Below are positions 34,701 through 45,429 of a stretch of DNA of 64,000 nucleotides, piece after piece (the first letter of the stretch is position 1; every line of letters starts with the position of its first letter). The position numbers and the translations under genes were made by a program. The notes under the pieces are model-generated. The model did no database searches. It was not told where the DNA came from and saw nothing but the letters and a program-made list of their open reading frames with translations. This stretch comes from Mytilisepta virgata (lineage: Eukaryota; Mollusca; Bivalvia; Mytilida; Mytilidae): NCBI GenBank assembly GCA_028015205.1, contig CM051514.1:7130001-7194000 (forward strand), read 5' to 3'.

Positions 34701-36459
34701 TTTCAAATCCCATGAGTAAATCTGACCTTATCTACGTTTTGGTTACTCTGTAAGGTTCATCTTATTTTATCGCTCAAAATGTTTTGGTTTTTATCATTTA
34801 ATTTAGTGATTTTTATAATTTTATTATTATTATCATTATTTGCTTTCCAGTTTCGGTTACGAGCAGATATGGAAATGAGCATGTGGTAATCTGTGCTTAT
34901 CTTTTTAATGTGTATATTCCAAATTAAGTATTTATATTTTTTACACTTTAGTTATTTTAGAAATGCACCTGAAATCTCTTGAAAGATACCATACCTGTGA
35001 CGTGGTCTCTTTGTATCTTCTATCTGATGCTGATAATACTTCATATCCAAGAGTCCTGAAAAAAATCACCTGTATGTTACATTGGCTTTCAGCATCTCTG
35101 TAGACAAGTTTCTAAAATCTAATTGTAGAATCAAATCATGTTTCCTCAGGGACAATGACATACAATCAGACCATTAATTGACTTATCACTTTTGATGCTT
35201 TCCATTGCTCTCCATACAACACGCAACTGTTGCCGCTTTACTACCAGACTACACATTGTCACTTGAATAAATGATTAAATATATAATTTCTTTGATACCT
35301 ATTTTGATGCACAAAATGTGCACAGTTCATCGATTTAGGACTCATCGGTTCTGCTCAAGGCCTAAAATGTTGAAAACAAAAACAATAGTCCTACCAAATT
35401 CAAAAATATCAAACTGGCCTAAAAGAAGTTAAGGTATCCGGACCATAAATGACCACGTGATTATTCAAAAGTTCCCGGATGTTCCATACAACGCAATCGA
35501 AAAGACATCGGAAATTATCGGCAAACTTCGGGAATGCCTATATAACTAACTTTGCTTTACAGACTCTGCATGTAAGCAACAAAGTGTGTTTCAACTTGAG
35601 AAAAATATATATACAAAATTCCAGCTTTGGTTCAGCCATTCACGGTCAAACAGATATACAATTTTCGATCATGATCTATTGTGGTCCGAATACCTTAACG
35701 GTATTATATGATCTACATATTATACGCGAAAATGGAAAAGTGTTGTCGGATCATATGTTTGATGGGGGGAGTAGAAACTGCCGTACGTGCGATACGCGCA
35801 CAAAAATGTATATCGCCAAAGGTTGTGTCTGCAGGTGTGCGTAAAGTTTTAATTTCATATATATGATATGGTCGATATCTAGCAAAGAATTTCATTTAAA
35901 CCGTTCCTAGTCTTAAACTTAAAAGTGCCCTGATTTTGACTTTAAGATCTTGCTCTCTTGTTTCGTTTTTTTTGTGTCGAAAATAAAACCAACAACCCAT
36001 TTTAACAAAATTGCTGAATTTATATAATTTATAAAAAAAAAAAAAGAAAACTAAATCATTCTATTATTGTTACATTTACCATAAATGACTTAACTAAAAA
36101 AATAAGTAAATTAAACATACCCACACGCGTTGTGATGGAGTTGATATTTTCCCCCTTGCCGTAAATGTGATGTGAAGTCTTTATAAGGTCACACATCACA
36201 GACCACCCCCCCCCCGCCCCCCTTCCCGCAACCAATCCCTCTTCCCTAATGACGTTGTTAAGGCTTTACGATAACATTAATTAAAATAGATTTTGATGAC
36301 TGTGTCTATGTCGTCAAAAAATATAATAAAAATGAAATTGAACAAGATAAAATTTAAATAAAAAAAAATAAAAAATCGAAAACAAAATATAAAAACCCAA
36401 TAAAATTAAATATTACAAAAATAAAAATAAAACATACCAGTTATTGAATTAACCTTCAT
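31417..36459 (-). CDS. Q50 paired-like homeodomain transcription factor, 194 aa, five exons
   Basis: Exons 36459-36438, 35055-34995, 33536-33413, 32361-32292 and 31724-31417 join in consistent phases (1, 2, 0, 1) into 195 codons including TGA. The homeodomain spans about residues 24-83: [49 protein letters not shown]. It has W48, F49, Q50, N51 and R53, so sequence-specific DNA binding in the nucleus is expected. The intron between homeodomain positions 46 and 47 is the one common in paired-class genes. APYPDV plus NLxESRVQ is closest, from memory, to repo-type proteins, but I47 and M16 are unusual and the family assignment is open. No paired box or OAR tail is visible. The C-terminal third is rich in Trp, Phe and Tyr ([24 protein letters not shown]). 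An in-frame TAG shortly upstream fixes the ATG. Confidence 0.9.
32150..32265 (+). repeat. Repeat P copy in homeobox gene intron 4
   Basis: GCCACAAATATACATGTATA, GAATAAAAAACC, CAATATGAACTCCCA and GACATCAGGTACTCCGGAAA match the copy at 23590-23925. Confidence 0.65.
32292..32361 (-). CDS. Homeobox gene exon 4 (recognition helix)
   Basis: A 70-bp exon between acceptor TTTTTACAG and donor AGAAG|GTTAG. It encodes [13 protein letters not shown] then [17 protein letters not shown] is the diagnostic recognition-helix motif, with Q50 and N51. Confidence 0.94.
32503..32630 (+). mobile_element. 5'-truncated SINE with 12-bp target duplication (homeobox intron 3)
   Basis: The body CCGAAGGTCGGTAGTTCTCT, CTCCGGCTTCCTCCAC, GAAAACGGCGT and AACTAAACAAACAAA matches, inverted, the SINEs at 48840-49089 and 52049-52315. 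AAATTTTATTGG flanks it exactly (32491-32502 and 32631-32642). The tRNA-like head is missing, typical of 5' truncation at insertion. Confidence 0.9.
33205..33300 (+). repeat. tRNA-derived fragment (SINE-like), homeobox intron 3
   Basis: TTAGCTGCGTTGGTAGAGTA resembles a tRNA A box and CAGGGTTCGATCCC a B box, but the arms do not pair well and the anticodon region is unusual. Followed by a T13-G13 homopolymer junction at 33305-33327. Confidence 0.5.
33413..33536 (-). CDS. Homeobox gene exon 3 (helices 1 and 2)
   Basis: A 124-bp exon between acceptor CCTTTTCTAG and donor TTCAG|GTGAG. It encodes [33 protein letters not shown] and NLAESRVQ: helix 1, helix 2 and the start of helix 3. It ends exactly at homeodomain position 46. 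Confidence 0.93.
34995..35055 (-). CDS. Homeobox gene exon 2 (N-terminal arm of homeodomain)
   Basis: A 61-bp exon between acceptor TTTTTTCAG and donor CACAG|GTATG. It encodes [19 protein letters not shown]; the basic KRPRH(R) is the start of the homeodomain arm. Confidence 0.85.
35429..35698. mobile_element. TTAA-bounded MITE, family C
   Basis: 270 bp from TTAAGGTATCCGGACCATAA to TTGTGGTCCGAATACCTTAA, directly upstream of homeobox exon 2 within intron 1. TTAA flanks both ends. Confidence 0.85.
36438..36459 (-). CDS. Homeobox gene exon 1 (start codon)
   Basis: A very short first coding exon encodes MKVNSIT plus one base, ending ACTG|GTATG. The stop codon TAG lies in frame a few codons upstream, so no earlier start is possible in this transcript. 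The split Gly codon is completed correctly by exon 2. Confidence 0.75.
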
Positions 36460-36530
36460 TGTGATGCGCTATCAACTTGTTACTGGTTAAAATAGCTGAA
36501 AATGATTAGATAGAATGAAAATTACACGGT

Positions 36531-36539
36531 ATTTATATA
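36531..36539 (-). promoter_or_regulatory. TATA-like box upstream of homeobox gene
   Basis: On the minus strand the sequence reads TATATAAAT about 75 bp upstream of the ATG. A TCATTC initiator-like element lies about 20 bp downstream of it, rather closer than usual. In AT-rich DNA such matches occur by chance; position is the main support. Confidence 0.35.
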
Positions 36540-36779
36540 CTTCAAAAGAATGGACCATATCCAAAATTTTTAATGCCGCAGAAATTATCCTCTAATAGCC
36601 ATTTACGAACAATGGAACGTGGTTCCTTTACAATAATAATTGGCATAAGCGAGCGATTAATTTCGTCACCGCAAGTTCGTGTCAATTTCGTGAAATGAAC
36701 ATCAAATTGATACTTATAATAGATATCGGCGACAGTCAAGAGATTAACAACCCTCATCTTCAAATAATTTGACATTTAT

Positions 36780-37870
36780 TAAAAGATCAACTGACATTTT
36801 AGCATCAGTATTACTAATAAATAGTAAAAGGAGAAAAAGATTGTCGATTTGAAGCATTAAATAATTGCACTAATTAATTATCCAATTATTTAAAATAATA
36901 CTGCAATATCAAAAGTCTATTTGCAATTTAGAAATGATTATGTAATTTTAGGATGAATCATACATTTTCAAAAGATCCTTTTAACTTATTTTTCATTTAT
37001 TACGATTAGTCATTCTATGATATTGTCCTCTTGCAAATAATCTAAGCACATAGATACAATCCACCCGCATTGAAACATTTGTTTATTTTAAATCACTTAA
37101 TCATTTATGTAATCGGTTAGCCATAAATATGTGGGCTTTCAATGTTTTACGCAATGCTTGAAACGTGTACATCGAAATTGTCATTCAAAGATATCGACAA
37201 TTTTTTTTTATCAAATCACAGAAATTGCTCAAAATTTGAAAAAAAAGTTTTAATATTTGTATACTAAAATTTAATAAGATTTTACGGTTTTTAAATTAAC
37301 ACTGGAACTACCTATATTTATGACACACATAAAAACTTTAGTACGATAATATGACAAAATAGTGAAATTTGGTTTTTTTTGGAACGAAGTTCATTACCAT
37401 TAAAATCCATTTTCACGAAAAAAAAAAGAAGAAAAAATCAATTTTTAATATATATATAACCCTGTTTGTTCCTATTAAATAATTATACGCATTTAGTTTG
37501 ATATTATTTCGCCCTTTTTTATGTAAAACAGTAATTTTAACAGTAATTTATAACTTGCAGAAAATCAAGACGACCTCAATAGAAAACGTCGAATAATCCT
37601 TCAACAGCTAAAGCAAATGTCAATCAAAAATTGTGACACAAACAGATTTAATCTTTATTGTCAAATTACAGAAAATATGATGGATCGGGTATTTAATTAT
37701 AACAAAGGACACCTGTTCCCCGTTTAATGGGGAGCAAAGGGTAATAATAAGTCACTAAATGCCAAAAGTGAACTTTAAAATCTATACTGCGCATTCATGC
37801 GTTTTCTTGTTTGAAAAATAGCATACTACATAAAAATCTTATAAACCATTCTATGGTGGAAATACAGTCT
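36780..37870. other. No gene recognised
   Basis: Upstream region of the homeobox gene: AT-rich with A and T runs. A 77-codon minus frame at 36542-36775 ends in the promoter region and has no motif. Confidence 0.35.
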
Positions 37871-37877
37871 TCCTTAT

Positions 37878-38274
37878 TTAAGGGATTCGTTGGTCATGAT
37901 TTTGAATATTTGTCAGATGTTCAGAATCTTCTGGTTTTAGCAATTTGAATGCCATAAATTATTTTTCCCTCTAAAACCCATTTTTCTTTTCATAATTCTT
38001 TTGCATGGAGAATAATAAGCCATTTTTAAAAATCTTATAAAATCCTTGTTACTATTTAATGGTTTTTGAGAAATAAAACTTGTCAATGATAAAGCTACGT
38101 AAAATCAAGACAGCATATTTTCCCGCCAAATTTTCAATGACTTATATCTCGTAAACAAGCACATGGACCTATAAATTCTTTTCGCTCTTTTAGTTCCTTT
38201 ATTAATCCACTATCAATATTTACCATTGTTATGAAAAGCTTGTTATTTTGAAACACAGCAGCGAACATCCTTAA
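37878..38274 (+). mobile_element. TTAA-bounded MITE, family B, old copy
   Basis: Ends TTAAGGGATTCGTTGGTCAT and AGCAGCGAACATCCTTAA are diverged versions of family B termini. Interior blocks such as AAACCCATTTT, ATTTTCAA and GCACATGGACCTATA are kept. Confidence 0.7.
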
Positions 38275-38299
38275 AAATAATACATGTAATTTGGAAATT

Positions 38300-40690
38300 G
38301 TTTACAGGAACACGGGAGAGTTAGTCTTCCGTTATACAAAAAAGCTTTAATTTAACGTAAGGCAAAAATCCGACAAAATGAAGACAAAAGCACACACGGG
38401 GATATTTATGGTATGATCTTTAAATTCGAATACTTAAAATCTACAACAAATAACTGAACAACACATTGATCCATGAATGCGCTTAGCGCAAGAGTAAATT
38501 ATTTAGAGATGTTCCGTAACGAATTGTAAATCTTTGGTATTCGAATTTCAAGATTTCTTATATTATTATGTTTAATAAATTCTATGTTACAGACGACCAG
38601 ATTGTTACGTCATTTCAATTAATGAACGAACGGCGTTTATTTTTTATTTCATTTTTTAAAAATATATTGGATATATCCCAGGGTGCATTAGCCCGGAAGA
38701 GGTATATCCGATTTATATTTCATGATACTGGTAATGATACTTGCAATATGCAAATGATAGGTTTTAATCATTTGGGAGGCGGATTTTTCAGGAATTTCAG
38801 CTTATTCAATGATAAAATATGATAACACAGAATACAAGTGTCTTATAAAAAACTGTATTTATATATTGGTTCAAGGCGTCATTGTCACTTTAAGATGAGC
38901 AGCAATAAAAGATTATATCTATGGGTTCTATGTCAAAATTTAATCCAACATCTCAATAATCACATGAAACATATAATAAATCTAAATGAGACAAGACACT
39001 GAACCCGCGCGAGCGCGGGAAAATAAGCATTTTTTTTTTTTTTTTTTTTTTTTTTTGTGGTGGCCATGTTGACTATAAAAAGTTGTTGCGGCCATGTCAT
39101 TCATGGAACAGTGACTCAATATGGATGTTGTAGCAGGCTTTCCATAAACTTTCCTGTCAAGTAGGTGGTATCAACTGATAGTTTCATGTCTATATATGCT
39201 GTAGTATTCCAGAAATGGATGTTAATGCAAACTTTAACCAAAGTCAATGAAGCGTGAAATGTAGGTCAACGTGACCCAATTGTCATATGGCTGTTCGTTA
39301 CTACCGAAGATAGTATCCACTGATGAAGTAGACTGTATGCCACGTAGAATTACCAAAAGTCAAAATCTATGACGAAAACACAACCACAAAAATTGTCAAT
39401 ATTTTTATTGTTACAATTAATTCTGAACTGGAACTTGATGAAAAGCTTTCATTAAATACACATTTCATAATGCATTACATTTTTCCTTCAGAATAAATAT
39501 GAAAATGAAATTATAGATGTAACCATTTCCTTAGTGAGGATGAATTTTTCAAAAGATGCCATGAGTTAGGTAGAGCATATGTTTGGAAAATAATTGTTCC
39601 AATTGTTCCATTGTCATCATGGGCAGGGCATGCGATGCTTAATTTCACATATATATCCAATAATCAGACGATAAAAGCATTTTTAGTGTGTGGATGCGTG
39701 TGCTGTCCACGTTTATATTTATCAAAGATGTCCGAGATAAATTTCGTCATTAATGATAAAGATGACCATTTGTTAAAAATAGTTTTATCTAGGGCTTACA
39801 GGGAATTGTATGGTAGAGACATATTTAGACAGGTCACATGACAAATAATGTAAAAATAGATAATTGTAGGTTTAATCACTTTGTGCAATGTAAACATCCG
39901 AGCAATCCAAAAAAACAAAAACAAAAAAAAAAAAAACAACTAAGTTAGGAATTCCTCTGAACTTTACCTTACTTCTTCATATAATCTTGAAAGTTCATAG
40001 CCTTTACAGTTAGGAGAAATTGCGTTATTGTAGAAAAACAATCCTGAATACATGAAGCGGAAACATCCCATTCGAAGGAGAATGTTTTTAATTAGTTTTA
40101 TTCTTCTTCCGTAATTTCAAACAGAAATACATTTAAAATATGTGCATACTTGTTTATTTAAATCAATGTGTTAAAATGATGCATTCGAGAACCTTCTAAG
40201 GGATATGTTGGGAGAATTCATATAGGAAAAGTGCATACAAATTCCATTTGCACATAAACAAAACTGCAGTTGAAATTTATAAATGCAGATTGTCAAATCC
40301 GATAATAACCTTTATAATCTGAACCATACATCGTTTATTTTGAACCACGCGTTTTGCCGCCTATTCGGCTAATTCGTAAATATAGTATTATAGATTATGA
40401 TTATATGACCTGCTTCAAACGCTTTCACCGTACACCCGTGGTAAAATATGGATATCTTGATTCCAACGTCACAAACGTCAGACGGATTGTTTGGTAAAAT
40501 TGTATTTAGTAAAATTAAAAAATGATAGAAATACTAAGGGTTCATTCCTTGTATTGCACATGGTAGATCTCCTTAGCTGAAATTTGGCTTCCTTTTTCGG
40601 TATTTTTGGTTGAGTACTTCTTGTTTAATATAAGTTTGGTTTTTGGTCTTCCAAATGTTTCGGTTTTATGCTGCTGATGAGAGGTAACTC
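38300..40690. other. No gene recognised
   Basis: Frames at 38568-38822 and 39611-39841 lack motifs. A T30 run lies at 39030-39056 and an A-rich run at 39905-39940. Nothing else seen. Confidence 0.3.
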
Positions 40691-41097
40691 CTTGAAATGC
40701 GTCGTATACAGCATAGTATAAATTTACTATATCTAATATTAGTATCTTTGGATTGTTATTTTGGCAATGTCACAGCAAGCTTTAACGGCGTCTTCATGTA
40801 TGAATACCCTTGTTTTGGCGTTTCAAAATATCGTAGCACCTGTCCTATTAGTATACAAATAATCCGCAGTGGCTTGAAAATATCAGCGATGATTTGACCA
40901 CAGGTAGGTCGACCTACCCGTGGTAAAATTAGAATATTTTAAAGCCACCGTGAAGTATTTCTAAAGTCCTTTTTCCTTCGTGTTAATCACCGTTATTACC
41001 TCTTTCCTTTCAAACCATATCTGTTTATATAACAATCCAAAGATACTAATATTAGATACAGTAAATTTATACTATGCTGTATACGACGCCTTTCAAG
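40691..41097. mobile_element. Foldback element with about 65-bp arms
   Basis: CTTGAAATGCGTCGTATACA followed by GCATAGTATAAATTTACT is mirrored at 41031-41097. The 66-codon plus frame starting in the left arm is not credible. Confidence 0.85.
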
Positions 41098-41689
41098 AAT
41101 ATGTTATCATGTTTAGGCTGACGTTTCCAAAGTTTTGATAACTCTGATGGAGATTTATCCAGAAAGAACTTCCTACACAAAGAAATAAGATACGTGTATG
41201 ATTTTAATTTCATAGTTGCCCGTCCCTTGTTTTTGATTCCTCTTTTCAGATACATAAACAAAGTAATAGTTGAGATAAAATTAATCTATAATTGATTCAT
41301 TTTGTTTTGTAAAGTTATGTCAGTGTATCATATAAATTAAATTTCATGAGAGTCAAGAGTGTATCTTTAAACGATCTGACAAATATAGACTGTTTCTTTT
41401 AATAAATGAAAACGAAACACAATTAACAGTTATTTATTTAAATTTTCATTGAATTATTAGAAGCATTTTAGAATCTGGATGAGGTATAATAGTCTTACAA
41501 TTAGTTTTTATCATTTTATATAGATTTATCAGAGTATCCTTTATTTTATTAGATAACCGTTTACTTTAAAAGTAATTAATTTGTGAAGAATACGATCGCA
41601 TAGATTTGTTAATATTGTTTTGTTTTTTTTTGTACTTGAATAATAATTCTGAACTAACATAGTTAATGCACAGAAATTATAAGAGACCA

Positions 41690-41880
41690 ATCATTTGATT
41701 TGGGGGGTTTTTTTTTGGGGGGGGGGGGGAGATATTTGCGAAAAGGGTAGACTTCTTTGATTGATTGGTACGTCATTGTTGACCTTTCCTGTCAACCAAT
41801 TTTGTTGTTTATTTAAGATTTGATGAAAAAAGCTCAAAAGTGTGGTGAAAAAAAATGCAGGATTATACGTGCATATCACC
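41690..41880. repeat. G-run-bearing repeat
   Basis: ATCATTTGATTTGGGGGG, then T9-G12. Relatives start CATTTGATTTTTATGGGG at 42966 and, inverted, end CCCCCCATAAAAATTG at 43181-43195. GTCATTGTTGACCTTTCCTG is shared with 54100-54120. Confidence 0.45.
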
Positions 41881-42104
41881 TAGAAAAAATTTCTCCTATT
41901 CCTGACGTGTTTAATCGGTGGGATAAAAATACATAATATCTTTAACCACTTCACGGTGATGAAATTTCTACGTGGAAATTACCGCCCTTTTTTCAACAGT
42001 TATTAGAACGATAAACTAGAGATGTCCCGAAATGACGTCTATGTAAACAAACTACATAGCAACGACATTTTCTTCAGGTTTTTGGTCGAAAATCATAAGA
42101 GAAA

Positions 42105-42270
42105 CAGATTCTCCTTCAATTTACTAGTGCGTTATTGAATTTCTCCACCCACAATAGTTAAATTTTAGATTTTAACACGCTCGCTAAAGGCTCGCGTGTT
42201 GAAAATCGAAAATTTAACTATCTCAGGTGGAGAAATTCCATAACTCACTCGTACCTGAAGGAGAATCTAT
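42105..42270. mobile_element. Small palindromic element
   Basis: AGATTCTCCTTCA ... GAATTTCTCCACC ... TTAACACGCTCGC is mirrored by GCGTGTTGAAAAT ... GGTGGAGAAATTCC ... TGAAGGAGAATCT. The loop contains TAAAGGCTC. Confidence 0.85.
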
Positions 42271-42959
42271 ATATAATTGTATTTGAAAAGGACAGAGTCA
42301 TGATAATCTGGGATCCAGATTGTAATCATCGTTGTTCAAGCGGCCTTCCTCCGGAGATTTGAAGTGAAGATAGCGCAACGAAAAATATTTCACCAGGGGA
42401 CCAAGTTAAGACTTAATGGTTTCTTGAAGAAAGATTTCCGGGATCGAATTTCATTTCCTTACCCCTGGAATAAAAATTATTCATTTGAAATTTTCCTGTC
42501 TAAACCAAACCCCTCCCAGCTTCCGTGCTCATATAAAGCGACTGCCTTTTACAAAATACGAATTCCGGGAAAAGATAGTCATACTCGGAAGTATGTGCAC
42601 GGGCGAACAGGAAATTAAAATGTTATTTGGCGATGAAAGAAGATTAATAAAAAAAGCCTGTACAGGGTATTTTGATCTATTTACTTTAATTTACACATGT
42701 TACACGAAAAAACTTTCCACCACGAAAACACGTAAACATGATGCAAATAAATACAAACAGGTGCAGGAAAGTAATGATATACAATTTAGTTCATTTGGAA
42801 CATTCCGACTTATAATTATCTCAATCAATACCGTTTTATTAAATTTCTATGGGACAACTAGCTTTTTAGAAAAAGTTTATTCTTGTATATAGAAAGCTTT
42901 GAAATATTTTACGATTAAAATTCGCACTAACTCTTGTATGCCTTGACTGATTTCCTTCA

Positions 42960-43200
42960 AGGTAACCATTTGATTTTTATGGGGGGGGGGGGGGGAAGGG
43001 GGCTAGGATCCAATTTGAAATAAAAGTCAGGACCAGGATTTTGGCAAAATAAAGACAGGATCACATTAGGTGTGAAGAAAAATGCAGGACCTGTGGTTTA
43101 AATTAAAAAAAAAATTAGAAAGAAAATCCAGGACCAAAATTTCGACGAAAACATAGACAGGATCGAACATTTGATCCTACCCCCCCATAAAAATTGTTGC
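42960..43200. repeat. Repeat with inverted G/C-run ends
   Basis: It begins CATTTGATTTTTATGGGGGG and ends CCCCCCCATAAAAATTG; the interior repeats CAGGACCA and GACAGGATC motifs. Probably a small foldback element. Confidence 0.55.
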
Positions 43201-44092
43201 TCGCTAAGTAAAAATTTTAAAATCTTTAAAAAAAAATCAATAATAACAAATTATGTGAAGATATTAAAAAATGAAGGGGTGGTAAACTCTGATTTATCAT
43301 AAAAAGTCTATACATATGATTTACCACATCTTCGGGAATGGAACAATTTAGGTCTTACTTTTAGATCTTTTGCTTACATCAGAGTCATGCAGATTTTAGA
43401 AGGTTTCCTAACGGCTCATTTTGACAAGCGCGATAATGACTTAGATGAAAAACAAATGGCCAACAGCATTAATCTGTTTTACAACTTGAAGACTTGAACT
43501 CTTCATAAGGTCAGTAGTTTGATATGACGTATTTGGTGATTCTCACTTCGACCGTTGGCCTCAATCAGTTCCAATAAAACGCTTTGATTTCTTATTTACC
43601 TCAAGCGACGCCAGAAAGAGTAATTAATTTTATAATATCCTTACAAAAGCTGAATAATATTTGTTATTAAAACAGGGTGTTCCGGCCAAAGAATTTTCAA
43701 TATGCAATGTCTAATACTGTAAATAACATGTCAGACATCTTTATATCTCCTGGGGGATAAGGTTAACCATGTCTGATCTATACTTCATCCTGATGTATTT
43801 TGTAATTCATTGCATTTTACTTTAGGCTGACAAAAGGTTATTGATATACACGGCATTTTTCTGTGATGCTTTCAGTCCGAGAGGTCAGATCTTCTTCAAA
43901 TCTGGATGAAGTTTCCCACTTATCAATAGGTTGGAACAGTATGATTTTAATGAAATCTGAAATGGAGAAACAGTTTTTTTTCTGGAGGGGGAAAAGACGT
44001 TAAAGATACATTCTGAAATTTTACAAAATTGAAAATATAATAACAAAGTTTCCATTCATTAATAATCCTGGTGTTTTGGTTATTCGAGAAAT

Positions 44093-44584
44093 ATGAAAAG
44101 GGGAAACAATTCAGTGCTTGTCACCTGGATTGCACCTTCATTTTTTGTTGGACTCTCTTTAGATTTTGATGAAAGTTTCCACCAATACTTGGATGAATTC
44201 GATTGTCAGAAAAATCTGAAATGGGGGACCAATTTTTCCAGAGATGACTTGTTAATGTATATCACATATTCTCGTTGCCTTAAAGCTCCGGAAGTTTTTG
44301 TTGTATCCAGTTTATTAGCAAATCTTTTGAGCCACACACCAGGTTATGCCCCAGAGACTTTAAAAGACTTTAGGCGACTTTTTCAAAATGGCTTTATAAG
44401 CGAAATAAATGCATGGGAAAATGGTCCTACTTCTTTCAGATTTTCATATTGTAGGTTTGGTTTATCGGGGTTTTACTCCACTATCTACGCAATTGGCCAT
44501 AGTGGGCATTCATTTACGTCACTATCCACGCAATCGGTCATAGTGGGCATTCATTTACGCCACTATCTACGCAATCGACTATAG
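44093..44584 (+). CDS. Orphan ORF of 163 codons running into tandem repeats (hypothetical)
   Basis: The first 125 or so codons (MKRGNNSVLVTWIAPSFFVG ... SLDFDESFHQYLDEFDCQKN ... HTPGYAPETLKDFRRLFQNG) are unique, mixed-composition sequence with no stop, which is unlikely by chance in DNA this AT-rich. The last third is translated 41-bp tandem repeat. I do not recognise a family. There is no signal peptide or membrane segment of note, and no obvious splice partner. It could be a fragment of a transposon protein or a decayed host exon. Expression is unsupported. Confidence 0.3.
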   Translation: MKRGNNSVLVTWIAPSFFVGLSLDFDESFHQYLDEFDCQKNLKWGTNFSRDDLLMYITYSRCLKAPEVFVVSSLLANLLSHTPGYAPETLKDFRRLFQNGFISEINAWENGPTSFRFSYCRFGLSGFYSTIYAIGHSGHSFTSLSTQSVIVGIHLRHYLRNRL

Positions 44585-44769
44585 TGGGCATCCATTCACA
44601 CCACTATCTACACAATCGGCCATACTGGGCTTCCATTTACGCCACTATCTACGCAACGGACCATAGTGGGCATCCATTTACGCCACTATCTACGCAATCA
44701 GCCACAGTGGACTTCCATTTACGCCACTGTCTACGCAATCGGCCAAAGTGGGCATCCATTTACGCCATT
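44476..44769 (+). repeat. 41-bp tandem repeat, about seven copies
   Basis: The unit CACTATCTACGCAATCGGCC ATAGTGGGCATCCATTTACGC repeats with scattered substitutions. It overlaps the end of the orphan ORF and produces overlapping frames downstream (44584-44805, 44666-44929) that are not genes. Confidence 0.92.
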
Positions 44770-44937
44770 GGAGTCGAGCAATTTTCGCCAAAAATTCGAT
44801 TCTAATTCACAGCCCAAACGACGACAGGAGAGAACATTGGAGAATTTTTGTCATTTTATATCTAATATTTCCGATTGTCTCGATGTACTTGAATTCAGTC
44901 GTCTTTACAGCATTAGTAAAACTTTCTAAAAATTAAA

Positions 44938-45215
44938 AAAGTTCTTTGATATCAATATTGATGCACAATATGTGCACATTTGGTGGATTTGTGACTCATC
45001 AGTTCTGTTCAAGGTCTAAAATGTTCAAAAACCAAAGCAATAATCCAAACCGTTGAAGAGCAAATTCTAAAAGACCAGTAAGGCCAAAAGTGCAAAAGCC
45101 AAAAACCATCTGAGGAGAGAGCTGTGCACGAGGGAGATGTTCCTTAGTTTTCACAACATTTAACATTTTCTATTTCGGGATAGTATCAAAATTATACTAT
45201 AGCAACTGGGTTGGT
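44938..45215 (+). repeat. Dispersed repeat R1, best copy
   Basis: TTGATGCACAATATGTGCAC, GACTCATCAGTTCTG, GTTCAAGGTCTAAAATGTT, TGCACGAGGGAGATGTTCCT and TTTCGGGATAGTATCAAAAT recur at 4611, 35290, 45255, 46135 and 60840. It ends ACTGGGTTGGTGATACCCTC, as the 60.9-kb copy does. Confidence 0.75.
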
Positions 45216-45429
45216 GATACCCTCAGGGGTTTGGTGTCCACCAGCAGTGGTATCGACTCAGTGGTAATAAATTCTTTGATTCTATTTTCAATGCAGCAGA
45301 CTGGCACATTTCCTCGATTTGCGTCTAATCACTTGTTCTCGAATCCTAAAATGTTGAAAAATCAAAACAATAATCCAAAACGTCGAAGAAAAAATTCTAA
45401 AATGAAAAGTAACAGTTATGTTTCCTTTT

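Noticed and set aside
42364..42892. Overlapping ORFs of 84 and 135 codons
   Set aside because: Two overlapping frames, no recognised motif, no splice support; the second frame is long but its composition follows the AT-rich DNA.
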